From positions 62,001-126,000 of IMG/VR virus record IMGVR_UViG_3300025133_000027: a stretch of DNA of 64,000 nucleotides; one strand, written 5' to 3'. The notes beneath the pieces are model-generated. The model worked only from the letters and a program-made list of their open reading frames with translations, did not search any database and had not been told where the DNA came from. The stretch comes from a virus. Position numbers and translations under genes: made by a program. Shown piece after piece: positions 8,406 through 15,389 of the stretch (position 1 is its first letter; each line of letters begins with the position of its first letter).

Positions 8406-9427
8406 GAGTAGGAACTATAACATATGCAACGAATACTGGACTTGGTATCTTAGCGAAAGAGTTTTATGATAACAAAATCATTAATGAGGTTTTGATAAAA
8501 ACTCATAGCAGACTTAAGACAAATTATTTTTGGTATCCAAATTCCCCGTCGCTTCCTCCTTCTGAGGATATGATACTTCAAAATTTCCCTTCTAAACATG
8601 ACAATGAGGCTATTGATAATTTCCTAACGAGAATAGATATCCTACTTTTGTTCGAAATCGAATGGTCAAAAGGACTGATTGAGGCAGCAAATCGGGCCGG
8701 GGTCAAAACTGTTTTGATGCCAATGTATGAATGCACTCCCTACCCGTTGAAAGCAGACTGTTACCTAACGGTTTCCGATCTAGACGATATTTATTACAAA
8801 AAGATGTATCCTAGAGGGAACGTTAGAAGGATTAACGTCCCTTCAAACTCAAGAGTAACCTGGAAAGAACGCAAAACAGCCAGGGTATTTATCCACAATG
8901 CAGGTAATACATCTATAAAAGATAGGAACGGCACATCTGCGCTTATTAAAGCAATTCAATATGTCAAAACCAAGAATATAGAGCTTAGGATTCGGACGCA
9001 AGAGGATATATATAAAATCCCAAAGGATTCAAGGGTTAAATTAGAATATAAAGATAAAAAGTTTAGCTCGCTCTGGGAGGACGGTGATGTTTTCCTTTTC
9101 CCAGAAAGTTGGAACGGACTTTCTCTTCCTCTTCAAGAGGCTCACGCATCTGGGCTGCTTGTTATGGCTGGGAATAGGTTCCCTGTGAATAGATGGCTTC
9201 CTCGTGAACCTCTAATACCAGTTTCGGATTATAAAAAGTATAAAGTGTATCCGAGGGTAGAATTATTTGCGGCATGCTATGAACCGAAAGAAATTGCAAA
9301 AAAGATTGATGAGTTCGCTAATACGGATATTACAAGGTTCTCGGAAGCTGGTAAGATATGGGCCGAGAAAAATTCTTGGGAAGTCCTAAAACCCCAGTAT
9401 GAAAAGATTTTTACAGAATTATTATAG
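8402..9427 (+). CDS. glycosyltransferase (GT4-like)
   Basis: This 341-residue protein begins VGTITYATNTGLGILAKEFY, the Gly-rich acceptor-side loop of GT-B enzymes. The donor side shows VFIHNAGNTSIKDRNGTSAL, then DVFLFPESWNGLSLPLQEAHASG, in which E-x(7)-E (ESWNGLSLPLQE, slightly longer spacing) is the nucleotide-sugar contact. It lacks membrane segments. An 11-base gap with GGAG-type spacing separates it from the epimerase gene. Family-level call is good; substrate unknown. Confidence 0.75.
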   Translation: MRVGTITYATNTGLGILAKEFYDNKIINEVLIKTHSRLKTNYFWYPNSPSLPPSEDMILQNFPSKHDNEAIDNFLTRIDILLLFEIEWSKGLIEAANRAGVKTVLMPMYECTPYPLKADCYLTVSDLDDIYYKKMYPRGNVRRINVPSNSRVTWKERKTARVFIHNAGNTSIKDRNGTSALIKAIQYVKTKNIELRIRTQEDIYKIPKDSRVKLEYKDKKFSSLWEDGDVFLFPESWNGLSLPLQEAHASGLLVMAGNRFPVNRWLPREPLIPVSDYKKYKVYPRVELFAACYEPKEIAKKIDEFANTDITRFSEAGKIWAEKNSWEVLKPQYEKIFTELL

Positions 9428-9438
9428 AAGGAGAATAA

Positions 9439-10392
9439 ATGAGAATAATTAGAGAGTCAAAAGTTTGTGTAATTGGTGGCGCTGGTTTTTTAGGCTCGCA
9501 CTTAGTAAACCACTTGGTTAACGATAGGAATTGTGAGGTTTTAGTTCTTGATAACCTGATAACAGGCCTTAAAAGCTATATTAATGATAAGGCAAAGTTT
9601 GTTTGGTTTGATATTCGAGATGAGCAAAGTGAATTAGCGAATATTTTAAAAAAACATAATATAGAATATGTTTTTAACTACGCCGCAGAACCATACATTC
9701 CAGAATGTTTTGAGAGGCCAATGCATTTTTTTGATATTAATGCAACATCTGTACTGCGAGTATTAAATGCTTGCCAACTTGCTGAAGTAAAGGGACTATT
9801 ACAAGTTTCTTCGGCAGAGATATACGGGGACATGAAGGGAAAAATTACAGAAGAAGATCCAGTTGTGCCTCATTCGACATACGGCGTGTCAAAAGCTGCC
9901 GCTGATGGATTAGTTCAGGTTCGTTGGAAAGAGGCAGGAGTCCCTGCTATTGCTATGAGGCAGTTCAATTGTGTTGGCGAGCGTGAGACTCACGAATATG
10001 TAATTCCAGAGATTATTAATCAACTAGATAAAACCAATAAAATTAAGTTAGGAAATAATTCCTTTAGAGATTTCCAATATGCAGGGGATGCTGTTGCGAT
10101 GGCGGTTCTCCTACTTGAAAAAGGCGAATTTGGTGAGGTCTATAACATGGGAAGTGAAGGTGGAATCCAAATTTATGATCTTGCAAGATTAATTGGAAGT
10201 TTGATGGGGCACGAGACAGTTGACATCATCGTGGACAAGAAACGAGTTCGTCCTTGGGAAATTTGGCATTTACAGTCAGATAATACTAAATTATATTCTG
10301 TAATTGGTAAGAGAGAACCTACCTCTCTAGAAGAATCTCTACGAAAAACTATTAAGTATTATTATGAGAATAACAAGAAGTGGGACTGGTAA
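9439..10392 (+). CDS. NAD-dependent nucleotide-sugar epimerase/dehydratase (SDR)
   Basis: This 317-residue extended short-chain dehydrogenase has the cofactor fingerprint GGAGFLG at residues 14-20 and the active-site pair Tyr148 and Lys152 in TYGVSKA. The upstream SSAEIYG holds the catalytic Ser region. Family members act on UDP- or dTDP-sugars (4-epimerase, 4,6-dehydratase or decarboxylase). The exact reaction cannot be told from these motifs. Paired with the aminotransferase gene directly downstream (TAATG overlap), it suggests synthesis of an amino sugar from a keto-sugar intermediate. It has a clear GGAG ribosome site (gaaggagaataaatg). Confidence 0.88.
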   Translation: MRIIRESKVCVIGGAGFLGSHLVNHLVNDRNCEVLVLDNLITGLKSYINDKAKFVWFDIRDEQSELANILKKHNIEYVFNYAAEPYIPECFERPMHFFDINATSVLRVLNACQLAEVKGLLQVSSAEIYGDMKGKITEEDPVVPHSTYGVSKAAADGLVQVRWKEAGVPAIAMRQFNCVGERETHEYVIPEIINQLDKTNKIKLGNNSFRDFQYAGDAVAMAVLLLEKGEFGEVYNMGSEGGIQIYDLARLIGSLMGHETVDIIVDKKRVRPWEIWHLQSDNTKLYSVIGKREPTSLEESLRKTIKYYYENNKKWDW

Positions 10393-11369
10393 TGTTTCCA
10401 TACCAGATATTAGAAAGAAAATTTTCAGAGTATATCGGAGTTTCTGACTCTGTTGCAGTGAGTACCGGCACGGCTGCCCTACATGTAGCACTAGAGGCGC
10501 TTGAGTTACCGAAAGACTCCGAGGTCTTAGTTCCAGAGTACACGATGATAGCAACAGCGTGGGCTGTCACCTATGCAGGACTTAAACCTGTATTCGTTGA
10601 TTGTGATGATGACTTGCTTATAGATATTTCTAAGATTGAAGCCTTGATAACAGAAAAGACTAAAGTGCTTATGCTTACTCATATATATGGAAGGGTCGTT
10701 GATATGGATGCTATTATGGAGATAGCAAGAAAATATAAACTAAGAGTAATTGAAGATGCTGCGGAAGCCCATGGGTGTGAATGGAGAGGGCGAAAAGTCG
10801 GGTCATATGATATTGGATGTTTCAGTTTTTATCGAAACAAGATAGTCTGTGGAGAAGAGGGGGGGATTGTAACTTCGGATGATAAAAATTTTATATCAAT
10901 AGTAAATGATATGAAGAGTATGTCTTTCGGTAGTGAGCATAATTATCACCATAAAAGAATAGGTTTTAATTATCGAATGACAGACAGTCAGGCCAATCTG
11001 ATTATTAAATCACTTAAAAACGTTGAGAAAAACATAAGCCTGAGAAGGAAAAAACAAGAACTTTATGACAACTTGATTGATAATACATATCATATGGGAA
11101 CAAGAGATGTTCCATGGGTTTATGATATTTGTGTTCCGAAAAACAAGAAGAATTTATTAGTTAAAAGACTTCAGGAGGCTGGTATTGCAGCAAGGCATGG
11201 ATTCAAACCTGTTTCAAGTTCCGCACCGTTTTATAAAAATGGATTGCCAAACTCACTTAAATATTCTGAGAATATATTGTATCTTCCTCTCGGGGAAAAT
11301 GAGACAGAGGAGAGAATAGCTAAGATTGCTGAAGTAGTAAATACCTGGCTAGAGGTGATGAATGTATAA
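10392..11369 (+). CDS. DegT/DnrJ/EryC1/StrS-type sugar aminotransferase
   Basis: This is a 325-residue PLP enzyme. VAVSTGTAALHVAL is the phosphate-binding helix. VIEDAAEAHGCEWRGRKVG is the cofactor Asp region. The Schiff-base lysine is Lys150 in SFYRNKIVCGEEGG. The family transaminates keto sugars on nucleotide carriers. I take the start at ATG 10392, overlapping the epimerase stop; an upstream GTG at 10380 would add four residues inside the epimerase gene. The length is somewhat below the usual 370-390 residues, mainly in the C-terminal small domain. It pairs functionally with the SDR gene. Confidence 0.88.
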   Translation: MFPYQILERKFSEYIGVSDSVAVSTGTAALHVALEALELPKDSEVLVPEYTMIATAWAVTYAGLKPVFVDCDDDLLIDISKIEALITEKTKVLMLTHIYGRVVDMDAIMEIARKYKLRVIEDAAEAHGCEWRGRKVGSYDIGCFSFYRNKIVCGEEGGIVTSDDKNFISIVNDMKSMSFGSEHNYHHKRIGFNYRMTDSQANLIIKSLKNVEKNISLRRKKQELYDNLIDNTYHMGTRDVPWVYDICVPKNKKNLLVKRLQEAGIAARHGFKPVSSSAPFYKNGLPNSLKYSENILYLPLGENETEERIAKIAEVVNTWLEVMNV

Positions 11370-11751
11370 ATTAATTAAATCAACAGAGTTAGAAACTTAT
11401 AAAAATTCAATTTATTATAAAACATTGAAAACTTACCTTACCAATCAAAAACTTTTGAGTCATAATATAATACATACTAGTAAGCCAACTACTATGATTT
11501 TTTATGGAAATAAAAATAAAGACGTAAAGTCAATACCTGTAAAGGTAACTGGTGAGTCAAGGATGAAAGATCTCCCACGAGATAAATTTTTCATTGTGAA
11601 TATACTCGATAGTGAGAGAAAAAGAATGCGGTTGATGATTCTTAATAGAATAGCTAACAAAGAAAGTGAATTCTCTGATGAAGAAATGCATAAGATATCT
11701 GAAAACTTGATTTACAGATATGTAGAAGTTAAAGAATTTATAGAAGAATAA
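11362..11751 (+). CDS. hypothetical protein
   Basis: This 129-residue basic protein is unrecognised. It overlaps the aminotransferase gene by eight bases in another frame and precedes the cupin gene by 16 bases, so it belongs to the same transcript. It has a Lys- and Tyr-rich N-terminal third, a central KVTGESRMKDLPRDKFFIVNILDSERKRMR stretch and an acidic C-terminus. No signal, membrane span or metal motif is visible. Confidence 0.65.
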   Translation: MYKLIKSTELETYKNSIYYKTLKTYLTNQKLLSHNIIHTSKPTTMIFYGNKNKDVKSIPVKVTGESRMKDLPRDKFFIVNILDSERKRMRLMILNRIANKESEFSDEEMHKISENLIYRYVEVKEFIEE

Positions 11752-11767
11752 ACAATAAGGACAAAAA

Positions 11768-12121
11768 ATGAAAACCGAAATAAAATTTGTCTCGAAAGGT
11801 TGGGGTTTTGAAAAGTGGATTGTAAATAAAGAAGAATATTGTGGTAAGCTTTTATTCTTCGCAAAAGGAAAGAAGTGTTCGTGGCACTTTCACAAATTAA
11901 AAGACGAAGTTTTTTATATCCAATCTGGGAAAGTAACTGTTCATTTTTCTAGCGGAGATGATCTTACCAAGTCAGAAAATCTTCTCCTTCGCAAAGGAGA
12001 TAACTTTCACGTACCAATTGGAATGCGACACCGGATAGAAGCTCACGAAGATTCCGAAGTGTTTGAGTTTTCAACCCAGCATTTCGATACAGATAGCCAT
12101 AGAATAGAAAAAGGAGATTAA
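11768..12121 (+). CDS. small cupin-fold protein
   Basis: This 117-residue protein is one cupin barrel. Motif 1 is WHFHKLKDEVFYIQSG with ligands His40, His42 and Glu47. Motif 2 is GDNFHVPIGMRHRIEA with the fourth His. Such single-domain cupins include sugar-nucleotide epimerases/isomerases related to the mannose-6-phosphate isomerase C-domain, and small metal dioxygenases. Position at the end of the glycan block favours a sugar-related role, but this is context only. It has an AAGGA ribosome site (aataaggacaaaaaatg). The next gene starts one base after the stop. Confidence 0.8.
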   Translation: MKTEIKFVSKGWGFEKWIVNKEEYCGKLLFFAKGKKCSWHFHKLKDEVFYIQSGKVTVHFSSGDDLTKSENLLLRKGDNFHVPIGMRHRIEAHEDSEVFEFSTQHFDTDSHRIEKGD

Positions 12122-12122
12122 A

Positions 12123-12350
12123 ATGGATACTAAAATGGAATTTAAGGAAATGAAGCTATCGACTCAAGCACTAGGTGCCTTGATGATGGCACTACAAAAG
12201 TCCCTACTTGAGCAATCGGACATTACCCCCGTCCTACAAGGCTTTAGCTTTGTCGATACAGAAGAGGGTCTCTGGATTAAGAACCCGCCTCTAGTCAAGT
12301 TTGACTGGCTCAAGGTCGATGAGAATGGAGACGAAGTACAGGATGCCTAA
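12123..12350 (+). CDS. hypothetical protein
   Basis: This 75-residue acidic protein is unrecognised. The sequence begins MDTKMEFKEMKLSTQALGAL and contains an amphipathic helix (ALMMALQKSLLEQ) followed by a short beta-rich end, TEEGLWIKNPPLVKFDWLKV. It begins one base after the cupin stop, behind AAAGGAG. Its end overlaps the zinc-ribbon start by eight bases. The GC content of its middle looks higher than in neighbouring genes. Confidence 0.6.
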   Translation: MDTKMEFKEMKLSTQALGALMMALQKSLLEQSDITPVLQGFSFVDTEEGLWIKNPPLVKFDWLKVDENGDEVQDA

Positions 12351-12573
12351 GTATTCTTACGAATGTGAAGAGTGCTCCCATACGTGGGAAGAGAGGTGCA
12401 GGATGGGAAAGTCTCCTAAGGGCTGCCCATCCTGCACCTCTCTTTTTTTTACAAAACTTCCACCTACGATGACATATGTAAAAAGTAAGAGAGTCGATGT
12501 TGTCAACCTGATTGATAAGTCAACCGAAGAGCTCAAAGCACAAAAAGACAATTTTAAAAGGAGAGAGTTATAA
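12343..12573 (+). CDS. FmdB-like zinc-ribbon protein
   Basis: This 76-residue protein has a zinc ribbon of the FmdB type. The opening MPKYSYECEECSHTWEE matches the family start, and CPSC near residue 28 supplies the second cysteine pair. I therefore use ATG 12343; the open frame upstream to 12301 lies inside the previous gene and would spoil the family N-terminus. The rest is a charged helical tail. FmdB-like proteins are small presumed regulators of unknown mechanism. The stretch between the two cysteine pairs is also a near-perfect intrinsic terminator hairpin (listed separately). The stop overlaps the next ATG (TAATG). Confidence 0.75.
   Translation: MPKYSYECEECSHTWEERCRMGKSPKGCPSCTSLFFTKLPPTMTYVKSKRVDVVNLIDKSTEELKAQKDNFKRREL
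12389..12450 (+). terminator. intrinsic terminator hairpin inside the zinc-ribbon gene
   Basis: Bases 12391-12407 (GAGAGGTGCAGGATGGG) are exactly complementary to 12426-12442. Two more A-T pairs extend the stem to 19 bp around an 18-base loop. The descending arm runs straight into eight T residues (12443-12450). This is the form of a strong rho-independent terminator, yet it lies wholly within codons of a convincing zinc-ribbon gene, starting 48 bases after its ATG. It stands between the glycan block and the late sigma factor gene. Termination is inferred from structure. Confidence 0.8.
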
Positions 12574-12908
12574 TGACATTTTTAATAGTAATGTTAGTTT
12601 TGACAACAGTGTTTCTCATACTTTCACTTGCAATAAACATCGCAGCATTTTGGTATCTTAAGCAGTTGCTTAAATCTTATCGAAATATGGGTAATGCTAT
12701 TCTTAAGATGAGAGACGTGATGCATGAATTCGCAGAACACATTAGTTCCATGTATAAGAAAGAATTATATCGAGGAGATCCAACTATTCGAGGAATAGTT
12801 GCCCATGCTAAAGAGGTGGTCGAAGAAATCAATCTTTTCGCTGGTTCAATAGTAATAGAGGAAAACGAGGAGAGACCCAATGGCGGCAACGACACCGAAG
12901 AAGACTAA
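12573..12908 (+). CDS. small membrane protein, one N-terminal span
   Basis: This 111-residue protein has a single strong hydrophobic span at residues 2-28 (FLIVMLVLTTVFLILSLAIN and on). A mostly polar helical region and an acidic C-terminus follow (EENEERPNGGNDTEED). It probably anchors in the inner membrane with a cytoplasmic or periplasmic tail. I recognise no family. TAATG couples it to the zinc ribbon upstream, and its last 29 bases overlap the sigma factor gene, whose ribosome site (GAGGAGAG) lies within it. Confidence 0.65.
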   Translation: MTFLIVMLVLTTVFLILSLAINIAAFWYLKQLLKSYRNMGNAILKMRDVMHEFAEHISSMYKKELYRGDPTIRGIVAHAKEVVEEINLFAGSIVIEENEERPNGGNDTEED

Positions 12909-13584
12909 GACCAAAAAGAACATGTATTTTACAATGGTGCATGAACAAGCAATTCTGGACTATGTGAAGTCTGAAGATAAAGACGAAAAGGAGCGGCTCT
13001 ATATTTCACTCTTAGAGCCCGCCTTTACAGAGATGATTGATAAGATTGTCTATACTTTTAAGTTTAATTCCCTCCCGAATATTGATGTATTAAAACACGA
13101 CTGCCTCTTGCAAGTTGTAAATGTGTTGTGCAAGTATGATAAAGATAGAGGCTCCAAAGCCTTTGCATATTTCTCAGTCATCGTAAAAAATTGGTTTATC
13201 CAACAGACTAAGAAAAATAAGAAACGAATGATTATAGAGCAAGACTCTGATGATAAAATCAGAGAAGCTTATCATAGCCAACTCATAGTCCATAATCCCT
13301 ATCATAAAACAAGAGAACAGCAAGAGTTCATTGACGGCTTAGGTAAACAAATTGTTAACTGGAAAGAAATGCCAAATCTTGGAGTTAATGAATTAAAAGT
13401 TATTCATGCTATCGAACACCTCTTTGCAAATATAAATGAAATAGAATTTTTTAGTAAGAAAGCTATTTATCTATACCTGAGAGAGTTAACTGGGCTTACT
13501 ACAAAAGAGATAGTTGCCGAGTTGACAAAGTTGCGAAAAAGCTATAAAGTCTTTAAAAAAGGGTGGGAACGGTCAGCAGTATGA
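12880..13584 (+). CDS. gp55: T4 gp55-like late-transcription sigma factor
   Basis: This 234-residue protein resembles the gp55 group of phage late sigma factors. Residues about 68-108 (LKHDCLLQVVNVLCKYDKDRGSKAFAYFSVIVKNWFIQQ) match the region-2 helices that bind core RNA polymerase and read the -10 element. The sequence DxxRGskaFAYFs is typical. Basic residues (KKNKKR) follow. The C-terminal part is a helical segment. T4 gp55 is 185 residues, so this one is longer. It should redirect host polymerase to late promoters, for which AACTATTTAT is my candidate element in this window. The ATG at 12880 lies behind GAGGAGAG; the stop overlaps the next ATG (ATGA). Confidence 0.75.
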   Translation: MAATTPKKTKTKKNMYFTMVHEQAILDYVKSEDKDEKERLYISLLEPAFTEMIDKIVYTFKFNSLPNIDVLKHDCLLQVVNVLCKYDKDRGSKAFAYFSVIVKNWFIQQTKKNKKRMIIEQDSDDKIREAYHSQLIVHNPYHKTREQQEFIDGLGKQIVNWKEMPNLGVNELKVIHAIEHLFANINEIEFFSKKAIYLYLRELTGLTTKEIVAELTKLRKSYKVFKKGWERSAV

Positions 13585-13898
13585 GTAACATGGCAAAACT
13601 AGTAGAAGAAGTAATCGATAATATCAGAGAAGATCGAAATCTCGGAAGAGAGTTGATTGAGGAAATTAGAGAGAAGGTAGATAAAAAATCAGTTCGTTCT
13701 GAAGATGTAGGCCAGACTCTCGGAAAATATCTAGATGTTATGCAGAAATCTAATGAACAACTAGTTAAGTTAACAACCTCTTTATCAAAAAAGATTGATC
13801 CCGAAGATCTTTCTTTATCAAAAGAAGATATGCGCAGTATTTATGATGAAATAAAGAAAGAGGAGAAAGATAAAGAAGAGGCTAAGAGTGAGGATTAA
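13581..13898 (+). CDS. hypothetical coiled-coil protein
   Basis: This 105-residue, strongly charged protein is predicted to be nearly all helix (KLVEEVIDNIREDRNLGRELIEEI, later EQLVKLTTSLSKKI) with an acidic-basic C-terminus (KKEEKDKEEAKSED). I choose ATG 13581, which overlaps the sigma factor stop as ATGA; the in-frame GTG at 13563 would add six residues inside that gene. No family is recognised. Its place directly after gp55 invites the idea of a transcription accessory factor, but nothing in the sequence shows it. Confidence 0.65.
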   Translation: MSNMAKLVEEVIDNIREDRNLGRELIEEIREKVDKKSVRSEDVGQTLGKYLDVMQKSNEQLVKLTTSLSKKIDPEDLSLSKEDMRSIYDEIKKEEKDKEEAKSED

Positions 13899-13901
13899 CA
13901 T

Positions 13902-14519
13902 TTGTCATTTAAGAAGAAAAATAAATTATTTGGTTTAATATCTGGGCATGACGGTGCATATGCAGATATTACAGAATTTCTTATTAAAGAAAGCTTTGTA
14001 AAAGACAAAGATCTCGGAATTACCAAGAAAGTTGGTGTAGTAGTTGACATATCTAGTCCTAATTCCGATGGCGCTGTAGATCCTTTCATATCGATCGCGG
14101 TTGAGCAAATACGAAAACAATCAAACAAGAAGAGAAAAATCTCTACTAGAACAGTGTATGTTCATGTTTTTGATCACTCAACTAAAGAAATTGGTAATTA
14201 TGAATCAGTAGAAATCGACAAACACTTCTGTTTAGCGATCGAATACTTTGGAAAGAAAGCAATTGATGTTGGAAGCCTTGTTCTTGTTGATTTACAAGGC
14301 GGAAGTTCTGTAACTATTTCTGATGTCTATCCAAATACAATGAAATATCAAGCATCTTTAGCTAAAACTAAAAAGAATCCAAAGCAACTTGCAACTTCTG
14401 GTATCTCAATCTCGGATCTCATGGCAGTAAATAAGACTGGTGAGCCTATCACATCTGTTTTTGTGGTTCTAGGAAATGTTAAAACTGAGAATGACCCGAA
14501 ACCGGAGCCTAAGAAATGA
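13902..14519 (+). CDS. putative baseplate/virion protein
   Basis: This 205-residue protein starts at TTG 13902 behind GAGTGAGGA, three bases after the preceding stop. It is beta-rich (KVGVVVDISSPNSD, TRTVYVHVFDH, VGSLVLVDLQGGSSVTI). That would suit an OB-like fold such as those at the baseplate hub, but I cannot confirm this. The basic C-terminal tail ends in Pro/Lys (NDPKPEPKK). It opens the long structural block and is coupled by ATGA to the spike-like protein, which supports a hub or spike assembly role. Confidence 0.55.
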   Translation: MSFKKKNKLFGLISGHDGAYADITEFLIKESFVKDKDLGITKKVGVVVDISSPNSDGAVDPFISIAVEQIRKQSNKKRKISTRTVYVHVFDHSTKEIGNYESVEIDKHFCLAIEYFGKKAIDVGSLVLVDLQGGSSVTISDVYPNTMKYQASLAKTKKNPKQLATSGISISDLMAVNKTGEPITSVFVVLGNVKTENDPKPEPKK

Positions 14520-15388
14520 TTAAATTATCACCTAGAAGATTAAATCTAGGCTTTCAAGACGCTGTTGACAATATCAGAGATGAACTTGAAGCTTCTTCAA
14601 ACTATAAAGGCTCTGGTCTTGAAGGTAGTATTTCTACTTATGAAAGTCCAAAGTTAATCAGGCTAGAAAACCAAATACTATACGAACATGTAGACAACCC
14701 AGCAGGGCTTTTGTTAGGAAATGACAAGTTTTACAGAGATAAGAAAGGTAGTCCGGCTCCTGTAACGACTCTTTTTGCAGTAAGTGAGGCATCTGAAGGC
14801 GATGTAGACCTCCGAGATAAGGAATCTCTCCAATTCTCAGCTAGACTTGATGTATCGAGCATGACAGATATAAAAACACCAACTTTACTTGGAGATTTTA
14901 ATGCTAGATCAGCTATAGAAGCATCTGCCGATGTCCTTAATCTCAAGGGCACAGAGTTCGTCCAGATTAAAGCAGGCGGTCGCAGGTATAATTCCAGGGG
15001 CGCACGGGTCGATTCTAGGGCTGAAATCCATCTCTTCACCGAGGGAGCAGGAGAGGTTCAATCTCTACCTATGGGGGATAGCTTAGTGTCCGTTCTTGAA
15101 GATATTATTGAAAGAGTAAGTGAACTTACTGCTACTGTCCAAAAATTACACAGCGAAAGCTTAACATTTAAGACAACCTTGGCAGCACACACTCATATCG
15201 CTCCACTTATCGGGCCAACAACACCTAGCATAGAGCTAATGACAGCAACAATTGCTGGAGCTGTTAATGATGCAACATCAGTTGCAAACATCATTGGTAA
15301 CGTTGCAAATAATATGTTTGTTCCCCAAAAATATCTGAAGCCATACTCACCGAAGAATATCCTCAGCAAAAATGTGAAGATTAACTAA
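14516..15388 (+). CDS. putative baseplate central spike-like protein
   Basis: This 290-residue protein shows features common in phage spike or VgrG-like proteins. A repetitive beta region (SAIEASADVLNLKGTEFVQIKAGG, then AEIHLFTEG) suggests a beta-prism or helix. It is followed by a coiled-coil-like stretch (VLEDIIERVSELTATVQKLHSE). Then comes TTLAAHTHIAPLIGPTTPS, whose H-x-H and Pro/Gly run recalls the THTH motif in many baseplate spikes. No lysozyme domain like that in T4 gp5 is present. The gene sits upstream of gp25 and gp6 homologues. The assignment is motif-based inference. Confidence 0.5.
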   Translation: MIKLSPRRLNLGFQDAVDNIRDELEASSNYKGSGLEGSISTYESPKLIRLENQILYEHVDNPAGLLLGNDKFYRDKKGSPAPVTTLFAVSEASEGDVDLRDKESLQFSARLDVSSMTDIKTPTLLGDFNARSAIEASADVLNLKGTEFVQIKAGGRRYNSRGARVDSRAEIHLFTEGAGEVQSLPMGDSLVSVLEDIIERVSELTATVQKLHSESLTFKTTLAAHTHIAPLIGPTTPSIELMTATIAGAVNDATSVANIIGNVANNMFVPQKYLKPYSPKNILSKNVKIN

Positions 15389-15389
15389 T

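Noticed and set aside
10380-10391. GTG start for the aminotransferase
   Set aside because: ATG 10392 overlaps the epimerase stop as TAATG, the usual coupling in this genome; the extension adds only four residues.
12301-12342. N-terminal extension of the zinc-ribbon gene to TTG 12301
   Set aside because: The family begins at MPxYxYxC, which is ATG 12343; the extension lies inside the preceding gene.
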